Assembly (NCBI GenBank): GCA_023433775.1
Contig: JAEYTY010000079.1
Span: 1 to 23,776 of the forward strand
Length of the DNA stretch: 23,776 bases
Direction of reading: 5' to 3'
From: Pseudomonadota bacterium
GTDB taxonomy: Bacteria > Pseudomonadota > Alphaproteobacteria > Rhizobiales > Devosiaceae
The position numbers and the translations under genes are program-made. Positions within the stretch are counted from its first letter, which is position 1; each line of letters opens with the position of its first letter. Positions 14,626 to 20,815 of the stretch are shown here, piece by piece. Below the pieces are notes generated by a model. The model searched no databases and was not told where the DNA came from. It worked only from the letters and a program-made list of their open reading frames with translations.

Positions 14626-15002
14626 TGGATTATGTCATGGCCTGCCTCGTCGGCCTCTTCATCGCCATGGGCACCTATCTGCTGCTGTCGCGTTCGGTGA
14701 TCCGGATGCTGATCGGCATGACGATTTTCGGCAATGGCGTGAACTTGTTGATCTTTACCGCCGGGCGGCTGACGCGCGAAATCGCGCCCATCGTTCCTGA
14801 CGGCCTGGATGCGCCGGCCGGCGCCATCGCCAATCCGCTGCCACAGGCGCTGATCCTGACGGCCATCGTCATCGGCTTTTCCATGTTCAGCTTCCTGCTG
14901 GTGCTTGCATTCCGCGCCTATCAGAGCCTGGACGCTGAAAACACCGACACAATGCGCCTGGCCGAACCCGAAAACGCGCCCCAGCCGCCGTTGAGCTACT
15001 GA
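14625..15002 (+). CDS. mrpC: Mrp antiporter subunit C (NuoK-like)
   Basis: A 125-residue, three-helix membrane protein homologous to NuoK. The helix containing MLIGMTIFGNGVNLLIF and the later PLPQALILTAIVIGFS are typical of MnhC. In the complex it lies between the two large NuoL/N-like subunits and contributes to the ion path. The start codon shares its first base with the last base of the mrpB stop codon. The hydrophilic C-terminus (about 25 residues after the last helix) is cytoplasmic by the family topology. Confidence 0.95.
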   Translation: MDYVMACLVGLFIAMGTYLLLSRSVIRMLIGMTIFGNGVNLLIFTAGRLTREIAPIVPDGLDAPAGAIANPLPQALILTAIVIGFSMFSFLLVLAFRAYQSLDAENTDTMRLAEPENAPQPPLSY

Positions 15003-15005
15003 TCC

Positions 15006-16619
15006 ATGGAAGAAACATCCAATTATAGCGCAGACCTTCCGCAGGCGATGATCGAGGCAGTGACGCCCGCTGGCGACTGGGTGATCGTGCTGCCGGTCGC
15101 GCTGGCGCTGATGGGTGCGGCGGCCTTGCTGATGTTCCGGCGCAGCAATGGCACTCCGCTGATCGGCGCACTGATCGTTGTCGCCGCCATCATCGCCTGC
15201 GAAATTCAACTGATGCTCAATATCCTGGCCAATGGCCCGGTAAGCATGACCATGGGCAAATGGCTGCCGCCTTTTGGCATCAGCCTGACCGCCGACCTGT
15301 TCAGCGCCGCCTTTGCGCTGGCATCAGCTTTGGTGACATTCATCATCCTGCTTTATGCCGAAATCGACCGTGCCGATGCTGATGGCAAGGACGGTTTCCA
15401 TTCCATGGTGCTGCTGCTGCTGGCGGGCGTGACCGGGGCCTTTCTCACCGGCGATTTGTTCAACCTCTATGTCTGGTTCGAGGTGATGCTGATCGCCTCC
15501 TTCGGACTGCTGGTGCTAGGCACCAGTCCGCTGCAGATCGATGGCGCGCTGAAATACGGCTTCCTCAACTTCCTCGCCACCACGCTGTTCCTGCTGGCGC
15601 TGGGCCTGCTCTACGGCCTGCTGGGTACGCTCAACATGGCCGACATCATGCGGGTGGCGCCTTCGGCCAGCCCGGCACCGATGACAGCTGTAGCAGCGTT
15701 GTTCCTGCTCGCCTTCGGCATGAAGGCGGCGGCATTCCCGGTCAATGCCTGGCTGCCGGCCTCCTACCATACCCCGCCAGCGGCCGTTTCGGCGCTGTTT
15801 GCCGGGCTGCTGACCAAGGTGGGCGCCTATGCCATGCTGCGCGCGCTGGTCGCCGTGCTGCCCGGCAGCCGCGACATTCTGGAGCCGGTGCTGGCGCTGA
15901 TCGCCATACTGACGCTGCTGATTGCCCCGCTGGGTGCAATCGCGGAAACCAATGTGCGCCGGGCGGTGGGCTTTATGGTTATTGGCGGCATCGGCGCGGT
16001 GATGGTCGGCATTTCGGTTCCGTCCCTCACGGGGATCGCCGGGTCCGGGCTTTATATCTTCCACGCCATTCTCAGCATGACGGCCCTCTACATGGTGGTG
16101 GGGCTGGTGGAAAAACGCACCGGCACCACAGATAGCCGGCAAATGGGCGGCCTCTATGCCGCCAGCGCGCCACTCTCCATACTTTTTCTGGTCCTGATTC
16201 TGGCTGTGGCTGGCGTGCCGCCTTTCCTCGGCTTCTGGCCCAAGCTGCTGCTGCTGGAAGCCGGGATCGGCGCAGGCGTGGTTTCGGGGAGCAGTGTCTG
16301 GATCGGGCCGGCCCTTGCGGTGGCGCTTGTCATCAATGCGGTGCTGACGCTGATTGCCGGCACGCGGCTCTGGGCCCATATCTTCTGGCGGTCGGGCCCG
16401 GAAGGGGAGGCCTCCGAGCATCATCAGCCACGCGATCTTGTGCTGCCCAATGCGCGGACAAAGCTGGGTTTTGGCGCGGCAAGCGTTTTGGTGGCTGTGA
16501 TCGTGGCGGCGGGGCTCTGGCCTAATCCGGTCATGGAAGGCGCCAGCGGCGCGGCAGCGGATATTGTCGATACGACGCGTTATTCGGCTGCTGTCGGACT
16601 GCAGGAGGACGCACGATGA
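15006..16619 (+). CDS. mrpD: Mrp antiporter subunit D (NuoM/N-like)
   Basis: A 537-residue polytopic protein with about 14 helices, the second large antiporter-like subunit. Signatures are GDLFNLYVWFEVMLIASFGL (its Glu is the conserved proton-channel glutamate) and KAAAFPVNAWLPASY followed by HTPPAAVSALFAGLLTKVG. A Lys-bearing helix-break region follows, then GVPPFLGFWPKLLLLEA. It is found only in Mrp-type or complex-I-type machines; the surrounding genes decide for Mrp. It starts three bases after the mrpC stop with only a weak GAG upstream, so it probably relies on coupling to mrpC. Its stop overlaps the mrpE start. Confidence 0.95.
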   Translation: MEETSNYSADLPQAMIEAVTPAGDWVIVLPVALALMGAAALLMFRRSNGTPLIGALIVVAAIIACEIQLMLNILANGPVSMTMGKWLPPFGISLTADLFSAAFALASALVTFIILLYAEIDRADADGKDGFHSMVLLLLAGVTGAFLTGDLFNLYVWFEVMLIASFGLLVLGTSPLQIDGALKYGFLNFLATTLFLLALGLLYGLLGTLNMADIMRVAPSASPAPMTAVAALFLLAFGMKAAAFPVNAWLPASYHTPPAAVSALFAGLLTKVGAYAMLRALVAVLPGSRDILEPVLALIAILTLLIAPLGAIAETNVRRAVGFMVIGGIGAVMVGISVPSLTGIAGSGLYIFHAILSMTALYMVVGLVEKRTGTTDSRQMGGLYAASAPLSILFLVLILAVAGVPPFLGFWPKLLLLEAGIGAGVVSGSSVWIGPALAVALVINAVLTLIAGTRLWAHIFWRSGPEGEASEHHQPRDLVLPNARTKLGFGAASVLVAVIVAAGLWPNPVMEGASGAAADIVDTTRYSAAVGLQEDAR

Positions 16620-17095
16620 ACACAGCCTTTCTGGTCGTTATCCTCGCGCTGATCTGGGCGGGAACCACAGGCAATTTCTCCGGCCTTAACCTGCTGTTTG
16701 GTGGTGTGATTGGCGGGGCTGCCGTGCTGCTGCTACGCAATTCCCTGGCCAGCCCCCGGGCGCTGCTCCGGGCGCGCCGCATTTTCTCGCTGCTGGTGCT
16801 GTTTCTCTATGAACTTGTTGTCAGTGCTGTGCGCGTTGCCGCGCTCGTCATGCGTCCAGACCTGGGCAAGGTGCTGAAGCCGGCGATCATCGCCGTGCCG
16901 CTGACCGTCAAATCCGACGCCGAGATCACTCTGCTGGCCAATATGATCACCCTGACCCCGGGCACACTGAGCATTGACGTGTCGGACGACAAATCGGTGC
17001 TCTATGTCCACACACTTACTCTCGATACGCGCGACACGTTGATTGCTGATATCGCCAATGGCTTCGAGCGCAAGGTCAAGGAGGTGTTCGAATGA
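16616..17095 (+). CDS. mrpE: Mrp antiporter subunit E
   Basis: A 159-residue MnhE-family protein. Two or three N-terminal helices are followed by a cytoplasmic domain with the conserved stretch around ANMITLTPGTLSIDVSDD and LYVHTLTLDT. It supports assembly and stability of the complex. AGGAGG lies seven bases before the ATG, and the start overlaps the mrpD stop by four bases (ATGA). The final residues end in an acidic/basic tail (ERKVKEVFE). Confidence 0.95.
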   Translation: MNTAFLVVILALIWAGTTGNFSGLNLLFGGVIGGAAVLLLRNSLASPRALLRARRIFSLLVLFLYELVVSAVRVAALVMRPDLGKVLKPAIIAVPLTVKSDAEITLLANMITLTPGTLSIDVSDDKSVLYVHTLTLDTRDTLIADIANGFERKVKEVFE

Positions 17096-17403
17096 GTGCG
17101 GCATCACTGTTTGATCTGGCGACCCTGCTGTCCCTGCTCATGCTGACACTGGCTCTGCTGTTCACGATCTACCGGATCGTGATGGGGCCAACCCTGGCCG
17201 ACCGGGTTCTTGCTCTTGATATGCTGACCGTTGTGGCGATGGGCTTTGTGGGCGCGATTGCCGTACGCACCGGCCTCACCCTCTATCTCGATATTGCGAT
17301 CGCCCTGGCACTGCTGGGCTTTCTGGCCACCGTTGCCTTGGCTCGCTACATCCTGATGCGCGGCTTTCAGAGAAATGAAGCAAATGGAAAGGCAGGCAAA
17401 TGA
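17092..17403 (+). CDS. mrpF: Mrp antiporter subunit F
   Basis: A 103-residue, three-helix protein of the MnhF/PhaF family. The loop YRIVMGPTLADRVLALDML is the family mark, followed by a helix starting VVAMGFVGAIAVRTG and a third helix LDIAIALALLGFLATVALARY. Relatives have been linked to bile-salt or cholate efflux as well as to sodium tolerance, but here it is clearly part of the complete antiporter. AAGGAGGTG precedes the ATG, which overlaps the mrpE stop by four bases. Confidence 0.95.
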   Translation: MSAASLFDLATLLSLLMLTLALLFTIYRIVMGPTLADRVLALDMLTVVAMGFVGAIAVRTGLTLYLDIAIALALLGFLATVALARYILMRGFQRNEANGKAGK

Positions 17404-17753
17404 TCGCCGATATCGCGCTATATGCCGCTGCCATTCTGTTGCTGCTGGGGTCAGGGTTTACGCTGCTGGCGGCAATAGGCGTCGTACGTCTGCCCGATCT
17501 CTATACGCGAATGCACGCAGCATCGAAGGCCGGGGCAGTGGGCGGTGGACTGATCCTGCTGGCGGTTGCGCTACATAGCCAGGATGCGGCAGTTGCCCTG
17601 CGTGCCGTTATTGGCATTGTTTTTCTGCTGCTGACGACTCCGGTGTCCGCACATCTTCTGGCGCGGGCAAGTTATATTTCCGGTTATAGACCGTGTGAAA
17701 AAACTTCAGTAGATGAACTGATGCACGCGCATCTGGTCAGTTCAGACAAATGA
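17400..17753 (+). CDS. mrpG: Mrp antiporter subunit G
   Basis: The last gene of the operon, 117 residues with three helices. IGVVRLPDLYTRMHAASKAG and the following GGGLILLAVAL and LLLTTPVSAHLLARASY are diagnostic for MnhG/PhaG. The start overlaps the mrpF stop by four bases. The C-terminal hydrophilic tail (about 25 residues after the last helix) is slightly longer than in many relatives. No clear U-tailed terminator follows, so some transcription may run on toward mucR. Confidence 0.94.
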   Translation: MIADIALYAAAILLLLGSGFTLLAAIGVVRLPDLYTRMHAASKAGAVGGGLILLAVALHSQDAAVALRAVIGIVFLLLTTPVSAHLLARASYISGYRPCEKTSVDELMHAHLVSSDK

Positions 17754-17792
17754 ATAGACGTCGATGTTGCATGTTAAATGCCCCCTATTGGG

Positions 17793-17821
17793 TTGCGTGA
17801 CTTAATAAACAGGCATAGATT
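17793..17821 (+). promoter_or_regulatory. Promoter candidate of mucR in AT-rich region
   Basis: TTGCGT (17793-17798), 17 bases, TAGATT (17816-17821). The 127-base gap is visibly AT-rich for this genome, with TTAAATG, TTAATAAAC and AATAAAAATAATG runs containing many TpA steps. MucR/Ros proteins bind such AT-rich stretches and commonly repress their own gene, so autoregulation is likely but inferred. Confidence 0.45.
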
Positions 17822-17880
17822 TAAAATAAGGTTGCGACTGCCCTTGTTGCTGCCCAATAAAAATAATGGAAGGTTGAAAC

Positions 17881-18297
17881 ATGAACGATACAACCGGCGC
17901 GATGGCCGAAGCCGACCTTATCGGACTAAGCACCGATATCGTCTCCGCCTATGTGAGCCACAACGCTGTAAGCCCCACCGACTTGCCCAAGCTTATCGCT
18001 GAAGTGCATGGCGCCCTGCGCGCATTGCAGTCCAACGAGGCTCCGGTTGTCGTTGAGGAACTGCGCCCCGCCGTGCCGGTGCGCAAATCCGTGGCGAACG
18101 ACTACATCATCTGTCTTGAAGACGGAAAGAAGTTCAAGTCGCTCAAGCGTCACCTGCGCACGCACTACAATCTCTCGCCGGAAGAATACCGCGAGAAGTG
18201 GGGCCTGCCCGCCGATTACCCGATGGTTGCCCCCAGCTATTCGGCAACGCGTTCGAAGCTGGCCAAGGACAATGGCCTGGGCCGCAAGGCCGGCTAA
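17881..18297 (+). CDS. mucR: MucR/Ros-family transcriptional regulator
   Basis: A 138-residue DNA-binding protein. The N-terminal part (1-65) is the oligomerisation region and the C-terminal part a Ros-type zinc-finger domain: CLEDGKKFKSLKRHL followed by RTHYNLSPEEYREKWGLP. Metal ligands are Cys78, Asp81 (in place of the second cysteine of Ros), His91 and His95, the standard MucR set. MucR proteins act as H-NS-like silencers of exopolysaccharide, motility, virulence and cell-cycle genes. GGAAGG seven bases before the ATG supports the start. It is a single gene followed by a structured 3' region and terminator. Confidence 0.95.
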   Translation: MNDTTGAMAEADLIGLSTDIVSAYVSHNAVSPTDLPKLIAEVHGALRALQSNEAPVVVEELRPAVPVRKSVANDYIICLEDGKKFKSLKRHLRTHYNLSPEEYREKWGLPADYPMVAPSYSATRSKLAKDNGLGRKAG

Positions 18298-18304
18298 GGC
18301 CGCA

Positions 18305-18433
18305 TTCCAACGGCTCGACCGCCCGCAGGCGGCAAGTTGGAGGCCGGGCTTGTCACGCATCCCTTGCGCGTGACAGGTGGCCAAAGCAGAGCACAGAGTT
18401 TGATATGGCCGCCTTGTGCGGCCATATTTTTTT
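18305..18433 (+). ncRNA. Candidate structured RNA in the mucR 3' region
   Basis: Three hairpins follow the mucR stop within 135 bases. SL1 (18306-18341) has outer arms TCCAAC/GTTGGA and an inner stem CCGCC/GGCGG around CGCA. SL2 (18351-18375) has TGTCACGC/GCGTGACA. SL3 (18403-18427) is the terminator. Stacked hairpins ending in a U-tract look like an Hfq-type small RNA made from the 3' end of mucR, or a protective 3' untranslated region. No internal promoter was identified and no known RNA family was recognised. Confidence 0.4.
18403..18433 (+). terminator. Rho-independent terminator downstream of mucR
   Basis: ATATGGCCGC (18403-18412) and GCGGCCATAT (18418-18427) form a perfect ten-base-pair stem around CTTGT, followed by an unbroken run of seven T (18427-18433). 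Confidence 0.93.
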
Positions 18434-18470
18434 GCCGTTCGTCCGGCGCCTGACAGCAGGCAACGTGGCG

Positions 18471-18602
18471 ATGCCGCCGAAACGGCGTAAAGCGGCCTGG
18501 GCGGAGCAGAGGTCGCGTGCGCTTGCGGACGACGTGCTATCGATCGGCACCCCGTACCAGCTCTCCTCAACCCAATATTTGTCCATTGTGACGGCGCTGT
18601 GA
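18471..18602 (+). CDS. Possible 43-residue basic micro-protein
   Basis: An open frame starts MPPKRRKAAWAEQRSR and ends in YLSIVTAL before a TGA. The composition (basic N-terminus, then a mixed, plausibly helical part) is credible for a small protein, and the frame sits in the otherwise empty gap between the mucR terminator and the DnaA-like gene. Against it, there is no good ribosome site (only AGGCAACG about ten bases upstream), I recognise no family, and the frame stays open far upstream of the ATG. Treat as a candidate only. Confidence 0.25.
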   Translation: MPPKRRKAAWAEQRSRALADDVLSIGTPYQLSSTQYLSIVTAL

Positions 18603-18685
18603 GGGCGATGTTTCGCGCCTCCATCCTCCTGCCGCGCCCGGCTTTGACAAAGATCGCCATACTTATCCCCGGGTAGGTGGCTTTC

Positions 18686-18719
18686 GATCAGGATGTAGGA
18701 ATATTATCCTATCTTGATC
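18686..18719. promoter_or_regulatory. Imperfect palindrome before the DnaA-domain gene
   Basis: GATCAGGATGTAGGA (18686-18700) mirrors TCCTATCTTGATC (18707-18719) with one mismatch and a two-base insertion, around the AT-rich centre ATATTA. It ends 10 bases before the start codon and contains a TATTAT box (18702-18707). It could be an operator overlapping the promoter, or a hairpin in the leader. The regulator is unknown. Confidence 0.4.
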
Positions 18720-18729
18720 GGAGTCGCCT

Positions 18730-19098
18730 ATGCATAGTCAAGCCTCAGCGATTGGACATCAGGCCAGCGGTGCGGTGATCTTTGCCGCCGGGTCAGCCCG
18801 GCTGGAAACAGTTTTGACACTGATCGCCAGAGAGAAAAACGTTTCAACCCAGATACTTCGCCATCGGTCGCGGTGCCGCGCAGATGTCGCGCGGGCTCGG
18901 CAGCTGGCCATGTATCTGGCCCATGTCGTGTTTGGTCAAAGCCTGACATCCATTGGCGAGGCCTTTGGCAGGGATAGGACTACAGTCTCCTATGCCTGTG
19001 CTCTGATCGAGGACATGCGCGATGACAAGCTGTTCGATGAGGAGGTCTGCCGGCTCGAAATGATTCTTGAAACGGGAAGTTACCAGCATGTTGGCTGA
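18730..19098 (+). CDS. DnaA domain-IV-like helix-turn-helix protein
   Basis: A 122-residue protein without an ATPase domain. Residues 55-95 match the DNA-binding domain of DnaA: RARQLAMYLAHVVF, the helix-turn-helix LTSIGEAFGRDRTTVSYAC, close to the DnaA signature G-x-RDHTTV (here RDRTTV, His changed to Arg). The family therefore probably recognises DnaA-box-like DNA, but as a stand-alone domain it cannot load helicase; a regulatory role is inferred. GGAG six bases before the ATG supports the start. It overlaps the next gene by 11 bases. I do not know a characterised member of this group. Confidence 0.8.
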   Translation: MHSQASAIGHQASGAVIFAAGSARLETVLTLIAREKNVSTQILRHRSRCRADVARARQLAMYLAHVVFGQSLTSIGEAFGRDRTTVSYACALIEDMRDDKLFDEEVCRLEMILETGSYQHVG

Positions 19099-19606
19099 GC
19101 AGCCGGCGCACGAGGCCGAAGGTCAAGGCGTGCTGGTCCGGCTGGCAAGCGCGCGTGATGGCGAGAGCACTTTTCTGGCGCCGCATCAACTTGAGGCGGG
19201 CTATCGGCTGGCGCGCCTGTTCCAGCGGGCGCGGCTCAACCAGAGGGTGACCATGTCATATGATCTCACCCGGCTAGGCGGCCCCGCCGGCCGGCCCATG
19301 CAGGGTAACCTTGCAGATAGCGCGGCGGATGCGCGGCAGAAGCTTGGTGTGCTGGCCGGGCAGTTGCCCGCGGATTGCTGGGGCGTGTTGATCGATGTCT
19401 GTGGCTTTGAAAAAGGTCTGCAGCTGATCGAAACCGAGCGCCGCTGGCCACGCCGTAGTGCCAAGCTGGTTCTGCGCATCGGCCTCGAGCAATTGGCCGC
19501 GATCATGGGGCTGGATGCAGGGGCGCAGGGTCATCCCAGCACGGCAACGCGCAACTGGCTGCCGGAACGACCGACAATGTTTGGAGAGGTCGAGCCGGGG
19601 GCTTAG
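19088..19606 (+). CDS. DUF6456 domain protein
   Basis: A 172-residue protein recognised as DUF6456 by its core around FLAPHQLEAGYRLARLFQRA, then RVTMSYDLTRLG and the later CGFEKGLQLIETERRWPRRS and AKLVLRIGLEQLA. Function is unknown; in alphaproteobacteria it usually sits beside the DnaA-domain-IV-like gene, and the second half looks like a three-helix DNA-binding region (inference). The start MLAEQPAHE was chosen because GGGAAG lies about eight bases upstream and it lies within the end of the preceding gene. Its TAG stop shares three bases with the stop codon of the convergent sufE. Confidence 0.8.
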   Translation: MLAEQPAHEAEGQGVLVRLASARDGESTFLAPHQLEAGYRLARLFQRARLNQRVTMSYDLTRLGGPAGRPMQGNLADSAADARQKLGVLAGQLPADCWGVLIDVCGFEKGLQLIETERRWPRRSAKLVLRIGLEQLAAIMGLDAGAQGHPSTATRNWLPERPTMFGEVEPGA

Positions 19607-20031
19607 GCCAGCAGTGCCTTGGCCTCGCCACGGATACGGTTGACCATGGCGACGAGGCCGTTGGAGCGCTGCGTGGTCAGGTGTTCGCGCAATCCAAGTT
19701 CGTCAAAAAGCGCAATGGCGTCAGTCTGGGCGATTTCGTTGGCCGAGCGGTCGGAATAGAGCGCCAGCAAGACCGCGACGAGACCCTGCACAATCATTGC
19801 GTCACTCTCGCCCCGAAAACGCAGGCCTGGTGCGCCATTCTGATCTGCCGGTTCGGCGACAAGCCAGACCTGGGATACGCAGCCATTGACCTTGTTTTCG
19901 CTGCTGCGCTCGCTCTCGTCGAGCTTGGGCAAGGCCTGGCCCAGTTCGATGAGGTAGCGATAGCGGTCCTCCCAATCGTCGAGAAAGGTGAGGTTTTCGG
20001 CAATGTCCTGGAAGGCTGCTGGTGTGCTCAT
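19603..20031 (-). CDS. sufE: SufE-family cysteine desulfurase acceptor
   Basis: A 142-residue SufE protein, which takes sulfur from the cysteine desulfurase SufS and passes it to the SufBCD scaffold for Fe-S cluster assembly. Active-site Cys51 is in KVNGCVSQVWL, the same number as in E. coli SufE. Other family marks are the N-terminal DDWEDRYRYLIELG and GLVAVLLALYSDRS. No other suf gene is in the window, so it acts in trans with a suf operon elsewhere. It is convergent with the DUF6456 gene, stop codons overlapping. Confidence 0.95.
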   Translation of the reverse strand: MSTPAAFQDIAENLTFLDDWEDRYRYLIELGQALPKLDESERSSENKVNGCVSQVWLVAEPADQNGAPGLRFRGESDAMIVQGLVAVLLALYSDRSANEIAQTDAIALFDELGLREHLTTQRSNGLVAMVNRIRGEAKALLA

Positions 20032-20150
20032 GGGCCTTATCTAGGGGATGAAGGCCCGCTTCGCCAGAGGCAAGAAAAAGCCGCAAGCACGGGCAGCGCA
20101 CTTGCGGCAGGGGCCAGAGGTCGTTGGAGCTACGTCGCTTGGGGAAGGAC

Positions 20151-20188
20151 GCGACCCCTGGGGTCTCAATGGCGTCGGGGCAGACGCC
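20151..20188 (-). terminator. Tandem hairpins after the DUF5330-like gene
   Basis: Immediately after the stop codon (minus strand) GGCGTC-TGCCCC-GACGCC forms a six-base-pair stem (20188-20171). A second dyad, GACCCC-A-GGGGTC, follows (20163-20151). No U-run is present, so this may be a 3' stability element or a Rho-assisted end rather than an intrinsic terminator. Confidence 0.35.
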
Positions 20189-20488
20189 TTATCCCGCGCG
20201 ATCCGGTCGAGGTCGGGGTAGAGGAACCAGATCAGCCGCCGGCGAGACATGCATGGGGGTGCCGACGGGCGGGGTAGTGGGAAGCGCAGCAGCAAGAACA
20301 GCCTTGCCGCCGACGCAGGTAAGCGTGTCGCATTCGATAGAGTCGATCTGAGCCGCAACAAACTGGCTGCCGCGTGCCATGGCTTCGCTTGACAAAGTCG
20401 CCGCCGTGTCGCGCATGTCGGTTTCGGGTCGAATGACCAGAAATGCGAGTGTGAGCCAGAATGCAGAGCGCAGTAGAAACATCGTCAT
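20189..20488 (-). CDS. Small membrane-anchored protein, DUF5330-like
   Basis: A 99-residue protein beginning MTMFLLRSAFWLTLAFLVI, a single N-terminal membrane helix or uncleaved signal, followed by a periplasmic tail with two cysteines (IECDTLTCVGG) that could form a disulfide, and a Pro/Arg-rich end. The start pattern FLLRSAFW and the position next to sufE fit the DUF5330 proteins of Hyphomicrobiales; function is unknown. The second ATG, two codons downstream (MFLLRS), has GGA eight bases upstream and may be the true start. Confidence 0.65.
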   Translation of the reverse strand: MTMFLLRSAFWLTLAFLVIRPETDMRDTAATLSSEAMARGSQFVAAQIDSIECDTLTCVGGKAVLAAALPTTPPVGTPMHVSPAADLVPLPRPRPDRAG

Positions 20489-20815
20489 AATCCGGTGCGG
20501 AAGGGCCTGATCCCATCCGACAGATGCAACGCTATTCGGGCCCGATTAAGTGCTGCTGCCAGAACTCGATAAAATTTGAAACAAATGCCAACGGTGTCAG
20601 TCAGCGTTGCAACACCTTGTTTACGCTAACTGTCGAAAGCCTTCCCTTTTGGCCTCTCAAGCCGCTGTTGCCACCGGGATTTAAGGCTGTCTTAGCGGTT
20701 CCAGCACAGTGTCGGATGCAAGGCAGGACCAGCGAAGTTTCGTTCGGTCCGGACAATAGCCGCAGGGGCCAACCCAGGCGGCAAGCAGAATGGCGTTGCT
20801 AGAGTGAGTTTGTTG
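20489..20815. other. Non-coding gap between the DUF5330-like gene and the histidine kinase gene
   Basis: About 320 bases separating two divergent genes. I see no convincing gene. A composite dyad lies at 20726-20750 (GGACC/GGTCC outside, CGAA/TTCG inside), some 65 bases before the kinase start. No convincing -35/-10 pair, CtrA box or known riboswitch was recognised. Confidence 0.5.

Noticed and set aside
15516..16424. A 302-codon open frame antisense to mrpD
   Set aside because: His/Gln/Arg-rich mirror of a membrane protein; no start signal and no family.
18643..18672. TTGACA (18644-18649) as the promoter of the DnaA-domain gene
   Set aside because: A perfect -35 hexamer, but no -10-like hexamer at 16-18 bases; the AT-rich stretches lie at the wrong spacing.
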